This document shows, one piece after another, positions 53,202 through 64,000 of a DNA stretch of 64,000 bases. The DNA comes from Brugia malayi (lineage: Eukaryota > Nematoda > Chromadorea > Rhabditida > Onchocercidae). The translations under genes were made by a program, and so were the position numbers. Position 1 is the stretch's first letter. The number at the start of each line of letters is the position of its first letter. The stretch is from assembly GCF_000002995.4 (NCBI RefSeq), contig NW_025062478.1:13382462-13446461 (forward strand). The letters are read 5' to 3'. The notes under the pieces were generated by a model. It was not told the DNA's origin and made no database searches. It was given only the letters and a program-made list of their open reading frames with translations.

Positions 53202-53651
53202 ATCAATGTATTTATATTTAAGCAAATCATGTTAATCATTTATTGTAAGTTTTATTGCAATTCAAATTCTTTAATGACTCATAGATGGTAATGTGTTAAC
53301 AAATTCCCATGCTAATCTGTCATATTATCTAATGCACATCTTTCCAATCCTTTGTTTGTTATCTAATTCCGTTTACAAAAACTATCTTTCCCATAGCCTT
53401 CCTCCTTCCATTGTATCAATCGCTTTATCTCTCCACCCTCAAATCATGCTATATAAGGGCAATTACCACTCAACCGAAGCTTTGTTCCAGAAGTCTCCCC
53501 GTTGCTTAGCTCATCCTCCTCACTAAATTGTCAAACTACTGATTGCTTGTTTGGTTTAATTACCCAAGATAAAGCACTCGACTCAATTGTGCAAGTAAAC
53601 CAACCCAATTCAATCCATTCACAACACCAATCCAATCCAACATTCACAACA
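53124..53651 (+). repeat. 3' LTR of BEL/Pao element 2
   Basis: 528 bp, same ends as the 5' LTR. It is preceded by CCCTCGGGAG, comparable to the GGTCGGGAG before the LTR of element 1 and probably the polypurine-tract region. Confidence 0.92.
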
Positions 53652-54170
53652 GTTATTGGTTGTTCAGGTGCTGATTATACTGATTACACGATGAGTGATT
53701 GGCAAAAAAATTGTGTTAGAGTAACTCGTAACGGCAAGCAAATAATTATAGGTTCAAGCATGAGACGGTGCCTGATGTTGCTCACTGCTCTCCAACTTTC
53801 AGAAAGAATTGCAGCACTAATTGGTGTATCGTCTGCTTCTGACTTTACTGAAGATTTAATATTCTATCAGTTATCCGAAAGCAAAAAGAAGAATTAGATT
53901 CTAAAGGAGTAATAGATTTTACTTCTGAGCATTAAATATACAAAATAACTAAAAGCTTGGTATAGAAGATGAAGATGGCAAAAAAAGCTTCTTTTAAATA
54001 AAGAGACCATAGATATATAAACTGCCCTGTGCGTTTATTGACGATAATGCTATATTCCTTACCAACTTCGTTAAATTTAGTCAAGAAGTTGAGGTGCATC
54101 TGATGAAGACAGTAGGTTGAGAACATAACAATCGGTTCATTGGAATTTTTACTTCGGATGATTTGCAAGG
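53652..54170 (+). pseudogene. Alpha/beta-hydrolase pseudogene copy 2, 3' part
   Basis: Continues the hydrolase after the element: ADYTDYTMSDWQKNCV, RNGKQIIIGSSMRRCLMLLT with the same altered nucleophile elbow as copy 1 (GSSMRR), then RIAALIGVSSASDFTEDLIF. The shared elbow mutation and shared later stops show the gene was already dead before the locus duplicated. Downstream it is nearly identical to 26900-27240. Confidence 0.88.
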
Positions 54171-54186
54171 CAACATTTCATTTGGG

Positions 54187-54255
54187 AGAGCGACCAGAAC
54201 CGAACTAGACGCACTCAGTGCGCTGATGCCCTACCAATTGAGCCACACCCACTCG
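54187..54255 (-). repeat. tRNA-derived SINE-like unit (complete box A and B)
   Basis: The minus strand reads GAGTGGGTGTGGCTCAATTG (box A), a shortened middle, then GTCTAGTTCGGTTCTGGTCG (box B). It is the paralogue of the orphan half at 27251-27276. Confidence 0.7.
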
Positions 54256-54339
54256 ATATATTCAGAGAGCCTTTTCAGGCTATGTAATTGCACATTAGTT
54301 TGGTATTCATTCATCGTAATGCAGGGAGGATTTTTTTGG

Positions 54340-54414
54340 GAAGAGCGAGCAGAACCAAACTAGCCGCACTCAGTACCATAAGCCGACGCTCTACCAACTG
54401 AGCTACACCAACCA
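54340..54414 (-). repeat. tRNA-derived SINE-like unit
   Basis: The minus strand reads TTGGTGTAGCTCAGTTGGTA (box A), GCTTATGGTACTGAG, then GCTAGTTTGGTTCTGCTCG (box B variant). Paralogue of 27500-27575. Confidence 0.72.
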
Positions 54415-54439
54415 AAGTGATGTGTCTCTCATACATAAA

Positions 54440-55094
54440 TACAAAAAGAAAGCAGCAAAAAAAGTCAGTGGATTACATAAGCAATTGACTATTGACTCCT
54501 TTACTTCAGACTGTGTTGTTCCCCTGATAAAACAGTTGCAGAAGCAATTTCATTATTGAAAAAGCTTCTGGTATTCCTGTGGTTGATCAATGCAAGTTAG
54601 TCAGAGTTTTAAGTAACAGAGATATAAGGTTTATTGATGGTTAAAAAAATCAGAAAAAAGTATAAAAGTCCCCGAGGTAATGACAAAAGAGAAGTTAGTT
54701 ACAATACGGGAGCGCTTCAGCAATGAAACTATTGCATGAGAATAGAATAGAAAAGCTTTTGGTCATAGATGAAAACTCCTACTCTATAGATTTGATCACA
54801 GTTAGACATTAAGAAATACAATAGATACTCTAATTCATGTAATGATACTTAAGGGCGGCTCAGAGTTGCCGCTGCAGTTGGTACTGGTAAAAAGGATGGT
54901 ATAGAAAGATGTGAAACTATGGTCAGAGAAGAGATTGACGTAATTAATGTTGATGCAGGAGTTGATGCAATGAAGATTAGAATAGAACCTAGATCAACTT
55001 GCACAACCAAAGTAGTGAGTGTAGGTGTGCCACAATTTTCTGCAATTCAAAACGTTGCAAAAATATGTAAAGCAAGAAAAGTAAGATTGACTGT
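54440..55094 (+). pseudogene. guaB: guaB remnant (IMP dehydrogenase), internal deletion
   Basis: IMP dehydrogenase converts IMP to XMP in guanine nucleotide synthesis. Pieces in order are KKVSGLHKQLTI, then the CBS-domain region in changing frames (DKTVAEAISLLKK, ASGIPVVDQ, LSNRDIRFIDG, RIEKLLVIDENSYS). Next come GRLRVAAAVGTGKKDGIERC and VREEIDVINVD, then a deletion of about 60 codons relative to the family, and AMKIRIEPRSTCTTKVVSVG. The catalytic Cys of the GxGSICTT loop is present but the loop is altered to EPRSTCTT. GVPQFSAIQNVAKICKARK follows. The end joins satellite DNA. Confidence 0.85.
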
Positions 55095-56260
55095 CAAATT
55101 TTAATTTAATTAAGTGTAAAAACTATTAAAAAAATAGCAATTCATATTAAAAAAATAGAAAATTAGAAACTAATTTAATATTTTATATGCATAGTGCGGG
55201 AACTGGTCACATACATTGTGGTCATTTGACGTCATAAATAATAAAATAGACATCAATAATTTGGTTTTGAACAATATTTCGATAGCAAAATTAATTAAAT
55301 TTTTAATTTATCACGGTTTTAAATCATTTCTTACAATTGAAACTAAGTTTTATTTCAATGAAAATCCCACAATTTGTAAGAGTTTTTGCATATTGAACTA
55401 GGAAAAAAGTCCTAATATCATCAAATTTTATTTTAATTGAAATCAAAACTATTAAAAAATAGTAATTCATTCAAAAAGATATCTGCTTTCAGCTTAATTG
55501 AATAATTTTTATGCATTGCATGGGTACTGGTCACGTACATTGTGGTCATTTGACCAGCATAAATAATGAAATAAACATTGATAATTGAGTTTTTTATAAA
55601 TATTTGACAAGTGAAATTAATAAAATTTTTAATTTGTCCTATATTTAATTCATTTCTGCAGCTAAAATTAATTTTTATTTCAAATTTAAATATCAAATTT
55701 TCTGAAAATTCATTAATTTACTAGAATTTTGTATATTAATCTACAAAAAAAAAAAAAAAAAAAAATGGTAGTAAATATCAAAAACTAGTTTTAAAAAAAA
55801 TGTTAGAATATTGAAAAATATCAGTTCATTAAAAAAAAAATGGTTATTTTGAACTTAATTGATTAATTTGTGTGCATTGCATAGGTACTGATCGCATACA
55901 TTGTGATCATTTGAACAGCAAAAATAATAAAATCAAGTCTAGAAATTGAGTTCTGAATGATATTTTAGGAGCAAAATTAATTAAACTTTAAATTTGCCAC
56001 TGTTCTAAATAATTCTTGCAATTGAAATTAATTTTTATTTCAAATTTAAATAACACATTTACAAAAATCCCATAATTTATACGGGTATTTGCATATAAAA
56101 CTAGGTAAGAAGTTCTACTATTATCAAAATTTAATTTCAAAGGATGTTAAAACTATTAAAAAATATCATTTAATAAAAAAAAAAAAATGATTATTATATA
56201 CGCATAGTGCGGGAACTGGTCACATACATAGTGGTCATTTGACATCTTAAATAGTAAAAT

Positions 56261-56309
56261 AATGCTTAGGCTTAGGCTTAGGGTATACTTAGGCTTAGGC
56301 TTAAGCATT
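56261..56309 (+). repeat. Interstitial TTAGGC island
   Basis: Same 49-bp design, GGGTATAC spacer; lies in a near-identical copy of the unit at 24985-25270. Confidence 0.93.
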
Positions 56310-58327
56310 ATTTCAAATCTAAAAATCAATTTTGGTGAAAATTTTATAATTTGCAACAGTTTTTGTATATTAAACGAGGAAATAATTTCTAGTTTTATCA
56401 ATTTTGATTTTAATTAAATGTTAAAATATCGAAAATCATCAATTAATTAAAAAAAATGGATATTTTGAACTAAATTGATTAATTTGTGTGCATTGCATAG
56501 GTACTGGTCACACACATTGTGGTCATTTGATCAGCATAAATAATTAAATAGACATCAATAATTTGGTTTTGAACAATATTTCGGTAGCAAAATTAATTAA
56601 ATTTTTAATTTATCACGGTTTTAAATCATTTCTTACAATTGAAACTAAGTTTTATTTCAATGAAAATCCCACAATTTGTAAGAGTTTTTGCATATTGAAC
56701 TAGGAAAAAAGTCCTACTATCATCAAATTTTATTTTAATTGAAATCAAAACTATTAAAAAATAGTAATTCATTCAAAAAGATATTTGCTTTCAGCTTAAT
56801 TGAATAATTTTTATGCATTGCATGGGTACTGGTCACGTACATTGTGGTCATTTGACCAGCATAAATAATGAAATAAACATTGATAATTGAGTTTTTTATA
56901 AATATTTGACAAGTGAAATTAATAAAATTTTTAATTTGTCCTATATTTAATTCATTTCTGCAGCTAAAATTAATTTTTATTTCAAATTTAAATATCAAAT
57001 TTTCTGAAAATTCATTAATTTACTAGAATTTTGTATATTAATCTACAAAAAAAAAAAAAAAAAAAAAATGGTAGTAAATATCAAAAACTAGTTTTAAAAA
57101 AATGTTAGAATATTGAAAAATATCAGTTCATTAAAAAAAAAATGGTTATTTTGAACTTAATTGATTAATTTGTGTGCATTGCATAGGTACTGGTCGCATA
57201 CATTGTGGTCATTTGACCAGCATAAATATTTAAATAAACTTTTATAATTAAGTTTTAATCAATATTTGATTAGCAAAACGAATTCAATTTTAAATTAGTG
57301 ACGGTTTTAATTCATTCTCACAATTATAATAAATTTTTGTTTCAAATATGAAATTTAGATTTTGTGAAAATTCATTAATTTATTAGAATTTTGCATATTA
57401 ATCTACAAAATAAATTTTAGCAATATCAAAAAGTAATTTTAATTAAATTACAAAATATTGAAAAATTTCAATTCCTTAAAACAAATAGATATTTTGAACT
57501 TAATTGATTAATTTACATGCATTGCATGGATACTGGTCACATACATTGTGGTCGTTTGACCAGCAAAAATAATAAAATCAAGTTTAGAAATTGAGTTTTG
57601 ATTAAAATTTCAGTTGCGAAAATAATAAAATTTTTAATTAGTCATCGATCTAATTCATTTTTGCATTTAATGCTAATTTTTAATTCAAATTTAAAATTGA
57701 TTTTTGCGAAAATTCTATAATTTGTAAGAATTTTTGCGTAATAAACTGGGAAAAAACCCTGCTATTATCAACTTTAATCTTAATTAAATGTTAAAATATT
57801 AAATAATATCAAATCATTAAAATGTTAAAATATTAAATAATATCAAATCATCAAAAACTAATTTTAATTAAATTTAAAGTATTAAAAAATCTCAAATCAT
57901 TAAAGAAATAGATATTTTGTACTTAATTGATTGAATTTTATGCGTTGCAAGGTACTGGTCACACACAGCGTGGTCATTTGACAAGCAAAAATAATAAAAT
58001 AAACTTTAGAAATTAAGTTTTAATCAATATTTTATTAGCAAAATTAATTAAATTTTTAATTTTTCACGATTTTAATTCATTCTTACGATTAAAATTAATT
58101 TATATTTCAAATTTAAATAATACATTTATAAAAATCCCATAATTTGTACGGGTGTTTTGCATACTAAACTAGGTAAGAAGTCCTACTATTATCAAAATTT
58201 AATTTCAAAGGATGTTAAAAGTATTAAAAAATATCATTTAATAAAAAAAAAAATTGATTATTACATACGCATAGTGCGGGAACTGGTCACATACACTGTT
58301 GTCATTTGACATCTTAAATAATAAAAT

Positions 58328-58376
58328 AATGCTTAGGCTTAGGCTTAGGGTATACTTAGGCTTAGGCTTAAGCATT
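58328..58376 (+). repeat. Interstitial TTAGGC island
   Basis: Same 49-bp design, GGGTATAC spacer. Confidence 0.93.
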
Positions 58377-58974
58377 ATTTCAAATCTAAAAATCAATTTT
58401 GGTGAAAATTTTATAATTTGCAAGAGTTTTTGTATATTAAACGGGAAAATAATTTCTAGTTTTCTCAATTTTCATTTTAATTAAATGTTGAAACTATTAA
58501 AAAATATCAATTCATTAAAAAAAGTTAGATATTTTGAACTTAATTGATTAATTTATAAGCGTTGCATAGATACTGGTCACACACATTGTGGTCATTTGAT
58601 CAGCATAAATAATTAAATTAACTTTAAGAATTGAGTTTTGATTAAAGTTTCACTTGTGAAAATAATAAAATTTTTAATTAGTCATAGATCTAATTCATTT
58701 TTACAATTAATGCTAATTTTAATTCAAATTTAAAATTGATTTTTATGAAAATTCAATAATTTGTCAACTTAATTGATTTATTTGTGTGCATTGCATAGGT
58801 ACTGGTCGCATACATAGTGGTCATTTGACCAGCAAAAATAATATTATCAAGTTTAGAAATTAAGTTTTAATCGATATTTGAATAGCAAAACTAATTAAAT
58901 TTTTAATTTTTAACGGTTTTAATTCATTCTCACAATTATAATTCATTTTTATTTCAAATTTAAAATTTAAATTT

Positions 58975-60718
58975 TATGAAAATTCATTAATTTACTAGAA
59001 TTTTGCATATTAATCTACAAAATAAATTGTGGTAAATATCAAAAGCTAGTTTTAAATAAATGTTAAAATTTTGAAAAATTTTAATTAATTAAAAAAAAAA
59101 AAATGGATATTTTGAACTTAATTGATTAATTTGTGTGCATTGCATAGGTACTGGTCGCATACATAGTGGTCATTTGACCAGCAAAAATAATAAAATCAAG
59201 TTTAGAAATTATTTAAATTTTTAATTTTTCACGATTTTAATTCATTCTTACAATTAAAATTAATTTATATTTCGAATTTAAATAACACATTTATAAAAAT
59301 CCCATAATTTGTACGGGTATTTGCATACTAAACTGGGTAAGAAGTCCTACTATTCTCAAAATTTAATTTCAAATGATATTAAAAGTATTAAAAAAAATCA
59401 TTTAATAAAAAAAACCAAAATTCGAAAGATTTATGTTATTCAGCTATTACTTTATTTATTTTTTTGACTTAACAAAGTTTAATTGCAATATTTTAAGTTG
59501 AAATTTTGTGAAATTTATTAATATTGCTATATCAAATAAAAAGAGAAACAGAAACAGAAAAATTAATACAAAATAATAAACTATGGAAATAATTCAAAGA
59601 ATACTAATACTTCATTAATTAAATTAGAATTAAATTGGTATAAATACAAATTATGAAATGGAAATTAGGATAGAATGTTGCAATTATTTTTCAAAAAATA
59701 ATAAAATTAAAAAAAAAAAATGCAATATTAAATACATTGTGTGATTGATTCAATGGAAAAACTAATTGTATGTCAAGTGTAACTAAAAAATTCTCATAAT
59801 TTAAATTTAATTAATTTATACAGAAAGTTATTGATAAGAAGTTGAATTGAATTAATTGATTGAATTTTATGCGTTGCATAGGTACCGGTAACACAAATCG
59901 TGGACATTTGACCAGCAATAATAATAAAATAAACTTTAAATATTAATTAAATTTTAGAAATTTAATTAAATGTTAAAAAATTAAGAAATATCAAATCATT
60001 AAAAAAATAGATCATTTTGAACTTAATTAATTTATAAGCGTTGAATAGTATTGGTCACATACATCGTGGTCATTTGACATTTTAAATAATACAAAAATGC
60101 TTAGGCTTAGGCTTAGGGTGTACTTAGGCTTAGGCTTAAGCATTATTTCAAATCTAAAATTTGATTTTGGTGAAAATTTTATAATTTCCAAGAGTTTTTG
60201 TATATTATACGGGAAAATAATTTCTAGTTTTCTCAATTTTGATTTTAATTAAATGTTAAAACTATTAAAAAATATCAATTCGTTAAAAAAAATTAGTTAT
60301 TTTGAACTTAGTTATTTAATTTTATGCGTTGCATACGTAATAAGAGAATAAACTTTAATAACTAAGTTTTTTTTTTAATATTTGAGAGGTGAAATTAATA
60401 AGATTTTTAATTTGTCGTAGATTTAATTCATTTCTGCAGCTAAAATTAGTTTTTGTTTGAAATTTTAAGATCGAATTTTATGAAAATTTTATGATTTGCA
60501 ATGAATCAAAGCCTTTTTTGTATATTAGACTACGAAATAATTTCTAGTAATATCAAATTTTGCTTTAATTAAATGTTAAAACTGTTAAAAAAATATATAT
60601 TCATTAAAAAAAGTCAGATATTTCGAGCTTAATTGATCAATTTATATGCATTGCATAGGTACTGGTTATTTACGACTGGTCATTTGATCGGCATAAATAA
60701 TTAAATAATCATTCAAAA
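58975..60718 (+). repeat. Higher-order repeat copy 1 (3282-bp offset)
   Basis: Matches 62257-64000 at a constant 3282-bp offset with almost no differences in the stretches compared, including the core-less insert and the TTAGGC island. The second copy runs off the window end. Confidence 0.9.
60096..60144 (+). repeat. Interstitial TTAGGC island
   Basis: Same 49-bp design, GGGTGTAC spacer. Confidence 0.93.
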
Positions 60719-62256
60719 TTAGGTTTTAAACAATGTTTAATTTGCAAAATTATTTAAATTTTTAACTTGCCACTGTTCTAACTCATTCTTACAATTGAAA
60801 TTAATTTTTATTTCAAATCTAAATATCAAATTTTATGAAAATTCAATAATTTGTTAGGGTTTTGTATACTAAACTACAAAATAAATGCCGGAATTGTCAA
60901 AATTTAATTTAATTAAATGTTAGAATATTGAAAAATATCAATTCATTAAAAAAAAATTAGATAATTTGAACTTAATTGATTAATTTTTATTCATTTCATG
61001 GATACTGGTCATTTACGGTTGGTCATTTGGTCAGCATAAATAATTGAAGTTTAAAGTTTTGATTGAAATTTCACTTGTTAAAATAATAAAATTTTTAATT
61101 AGTCATAGAACTAACTCATTTTTACAATTAATGCTAATTTTCAATTCAAATTTAAAATTGATTTTTGTGAAAATCCTATAATTTGTAAGGTTTTTTGCGT
61201 AATAAACTGGGAAATGTTAGGGTTTTGTATATTAAACTATAAAATAAATGCCGAAATTGTCAAAATTTAATTTAATTAAATGTTAGAATATTGAAAAATA
61301 TCAATTCATAAAAAAAAAATTAGATAGTTGGAACTTAATTGATTATTTTTTATTCATTTCATGGATACTGGTCATTTGGTCAGCATAAATAATAAAATAA
61401 TCATTCAAAATTATGCTTTAAACAATGTATTATTTGCAAAATTATTTAAATTTTTAACTTGCCACTGTTCTAATTCATTCTTACAATTGAAATTAATTTT
61501 TATTTCAAATCTAAATATCAAATTTTATGAAAATTCAATAATTTGTTAGGTTTTTGTATACTAAACTATAAAATAAATATAAAACTAAACTATAAAATAA
61601 ATATAAAACTACTAAACTATAAAATAAACTATAAAATAAATTGTCAAAATTTAATTTAATTAAATGTTAGAATATCAATTCATAAAAAAAAATTAGATAA
61701 TTTGAACTTAATTGATCAATTTATATGCATTGCATAGGTACTGGTTATTTACGACTGGTCATTTGATCGGCATAAATAATTAAATAATCATTCAAAATTA
61801 GGTTTTAAACAATGTTTAATTTGCAAAATTATTTAAATTTTTAACTTGCCACTGTTCTAACTCATTCTTACAATTGAAATTAATTTTTACTTCAAATCTA
61901 AATATCAAATTTTATGAATATTCAATAATTTGTTAGGGTTTTGTATATTAAACTATAAAATAAATTCTAGCAATATCAAATTTTACTTTAATTAAATGTT
62001 AAAACTGTTAAAAAAAATATATATTCATTAAAAAAAGTTAGATATTTCGAGCATAATTGATCAATTTATATGCATTGCATAGGTACTGGTCATCTACGGT
62101 TGCTCATTTGATCAGCATAAATAACTAAATAAACTTTAATAATTAAGTTTCAATCAATATTCGACTAGCGGGATTGATTAAATTTTTAATTTATCAGGGT
62201 TTTAATTCATTCTTACAATTGAAGTTAATTTTTATTTCAAATTTAAGTGTCAAATT

Positions 62257-64000
62257 TTATGAAAATTCATTAATTTACTAGAATTTTGCATATTAATCTA
62301 CAAAATAAATTGTGGTAAATATCAAAAGCTAGTTTTAAATAAATGTTAAAATTTTGAAAAATTTTAATTAATTAAAAAAAAAAAATGGATATTTTGAACT
62401 TAATTGATTAATTTGTGTGCATTGCATAGGTACTGGTCGCATACATAGTGGTCATTTGACCAGCAAAAATAATAAAATCAAGTTTAGAAATTATTTAAAT
62501 TTTTAATTTTTCACGATTTTAATTCATTCTTACAATTAAAATTAATTTATATTTCGAATTTAAATAACACATTTATAAAAATCCCATAATTTGTACGGGT
62601 ATTTGCATACTAAACTGGGTAAGAAGTCCTACTATTCTCAAAATTTAATTTCAAATGATATTAAAAGTATTAAAAAAAATCATTTAATAAAAAAAACCAA
62701 AATTCGAAAGATTTATGTTATTCAGCTATTACTTTATTTATTTTTTTGACTTAACAAAGTTTAATTGCAATATTTTAAGTTGAAATTTTGTGAAATTTAT
62801 TAATATTGCTATATCAAATAAAAAGAGAAACAGAAACAGAAAAATTAATACAAAATAATAAACTATGGAAATAATTCAAAGAATACTAATACTTCATTAA
62901 TTAAATTAGAATTAAATTGGTATAAATACAAATTATGAAATGGAAATTAGGATAGAATGTTGCAATTATTTTTCAAAAAATAATAAAATTAAAAAAAAAA
63001 AATGCAATATTAAATACATTGTGTGATTGATTCAATGGAAAAACTAATTGTATGTCAAGTGTAACTAAAAAATTCTCATAATTTAAATTTAATTAATTTA
63101 TACAGAAAGTTATTGATAAGAAGTTGAATTGAATTAATTGATTGAATTTTATGCGTTGCATAGGTACCGGTAACACAAATCGTGGACATTTGACCAGCAA
63201 TAATAATAAAATAAACTTTAAATATTAATTAAATTTTAGAAATTTAATTAAATGTTAAAAAATTAAGAAATATCAAATCATTAAAAAAATAGATCATTTT
63301 GAACTTAATTAATTTATAAGCGTTGAATAGTATTGGTCACATACATCGTGGTCATTTGACATTTTAAATAATACAAAAATGCTTAGGCTTAGGCTTAGGG
63401 TGTACTTAGGCTTAGGCTTAAGCATTATTTCAAATCTAAAATTTGATTTTGGTGAAAATTTTATAATTTCCAAGAGTTTTTGTATATTATACGGGAAAAT
63501 AATTTCTAGTTTTCTCAATTTTGATTTTAATTAAATGTTAAAACTATTAAAAAATATCAATTCGTTAAAAAAAATTAGTTATTTTGAACTTAGTTATTTA
63601 ATTTTATGCGTTGCATACGTAATAAGAGAATAAACTTTAATAACTAAGTTTTTTTTTTAATATTTGAGAGGTGAAATTAATAAGATTTTTAATTTGTCGT
63701 AGATTTAATTCATTTCTGCAGCTAAAATTAGTTTTTGTTTGAAATTTTAAGATCGAATTTTATGAAAATTTTATGATTTGCAATGAATCAAAGCCTTTTT
63801 TGTATATTAGACTACGAAATAATTTCTAGTAATATCAAATTTTGCTTTAATTAAATGTTAAAACTGTTAAAAAAATATATATTCATTAAAAAAAGTCAGA
63901 TATTTCGAGCTTAATTGATCAATTTATATGCATTGCATAGGTACTGGTTATTTACGACTGGTCATTTGATCGGCATAAATAATTAAATAATCATTCAAAA
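62257..64000 (+). repeat. Higher-order repeat copy 2 (3282-bp offset)
   Basis: Second copy of 58975-60718; continues past the window. Confidence 0.9.
63378..63426 (+). repeat. Interstitial TTAGGC island
   Basis: Same 49-bp design, GGGTGTAC spacer; duplicate of the island at 60096 via the 3282-bp higher-order repeat. Confidence 0.93.

Larger units (their letters stand above)
46824..53651 (+). mobile_element. BEL/Pao LTR retrotransposon 2, older and broken
   Basis: A 6828-bp element with a 534-bp left and 528-bp right LTR, TG...CA ends, 5-bp TSD GTTAT, the same primer-binding site as element 1 and a polyprotein frame with three in-frame stop codons but no frameshift. The LTRs differ at several sites, including a 4-bp deletion and a changed GGGGGA/AAGCTT patch, so it is older than element 1. 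It sits inside the bacterial hydrolase pseudogene, hence it inserted after that DNA entered this locus. Confidence 0.95.
55095..64000 (+). repeat. Long AT-rich satellite array with higher-order repeats
   Basis: Same core as at 22.6-26.3 kb, found about every 220-370 bp (for example 55510, 55875, 56490, 56812, 57175, 57518, 57940, 58555, 58785, 59135, 60650, 61728, 62070, 62420, 63930). Higher-order structure: 55240-55880 recurs at 56545-57200 (offset about 1.3 kb), and about 58975-60718 recurs at 62257-64000 with offset 3282 bp and near identity. Within the latter, 59410-59840 and 62692-63122 lack the core and read as a different AT-rich insert. Four TTAGGC islands lie here. No genes. Confidence 0.93.

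Overview
The window looks like nuclear DNA of a filarial-type nematode. It is very AT-rich. It carries short islands of the nematode telomere motif TTAGGC, nematode-style splice signals (GTAAGT donors), BEL/Pao LTR retrotransposons, C2H2 zinc-finger genes, and about thirty decayed bacterial gene pieces of alphaproteobacterial (Wolbachia-like) character. Family names come from reading motifs by eye; no database search was run, and the species is an inference.

Layout. 1-1135: AT-rich satellite. 1140-10300: first mosaic of bacterial pieces (ubiE, nth, two opposed pieces of mutS, nuoA, a HIT protein, rplO and rpsE, a phospholipase-D-like nuclease, ftsZ, dnaN, rplI, ftsH, a surface-antigen fragment). 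10300-11790: satellite. 11790-14780: host-like sequence with no secure gene. 14785-22550: second mosaic (virB4, prfB, ankyrin repeats, icd, dnaJ, a membrane-anchored coiled-coil protein, glmU, proS, acpS, lgt, smpB). Here acpS and smpB are still open end to end. 22560-26260: satellite array with TTAGGC islands. 26290-27600: decayed cytochrome c and alpha/beta-hydrolase genes followed by tRNA-derived, SINE-like units. 27600-45420: a host segmental-duplication zone holding two C2H2 zinc-finger genes and two remnants. It also holds a full-length BEL/Pao element (29286-35704) with LTRs identical by eye, a 20-bp minisatellite and an inverted duplication. 46080-55095: a second copy of the cytochrome c/hydrolase/SINE unit, split by a second, older BEL/Pao element (46824-53651) and followed by a decayed guaB. 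55095-64000: a long satellite array with higher-order repeats.

The bacterial genes do not form a working system. Neighbouring pieces come from unrelated loci, many have frameshifts, stops or altered catalytic residues, and satellite and retrotransposon sequence interrupts them. They are best read as old organelle-like transfers from an endosymbiont (nuwts) that were shuffled after or during insertion. The active parts of the window are probably the BEL/Pao element at 29-36 kb and perhaps the zinc-finger genes.

No clearly new molecular system was found. The most unusual structures are: TTAGGC islands of fixed 49-bp design inside a satellite; a nuwt whose pre-insertion site survives in a paralogous copy; and a zinc-finger family with a separate hydrophobic first exon and shuffled fingers.
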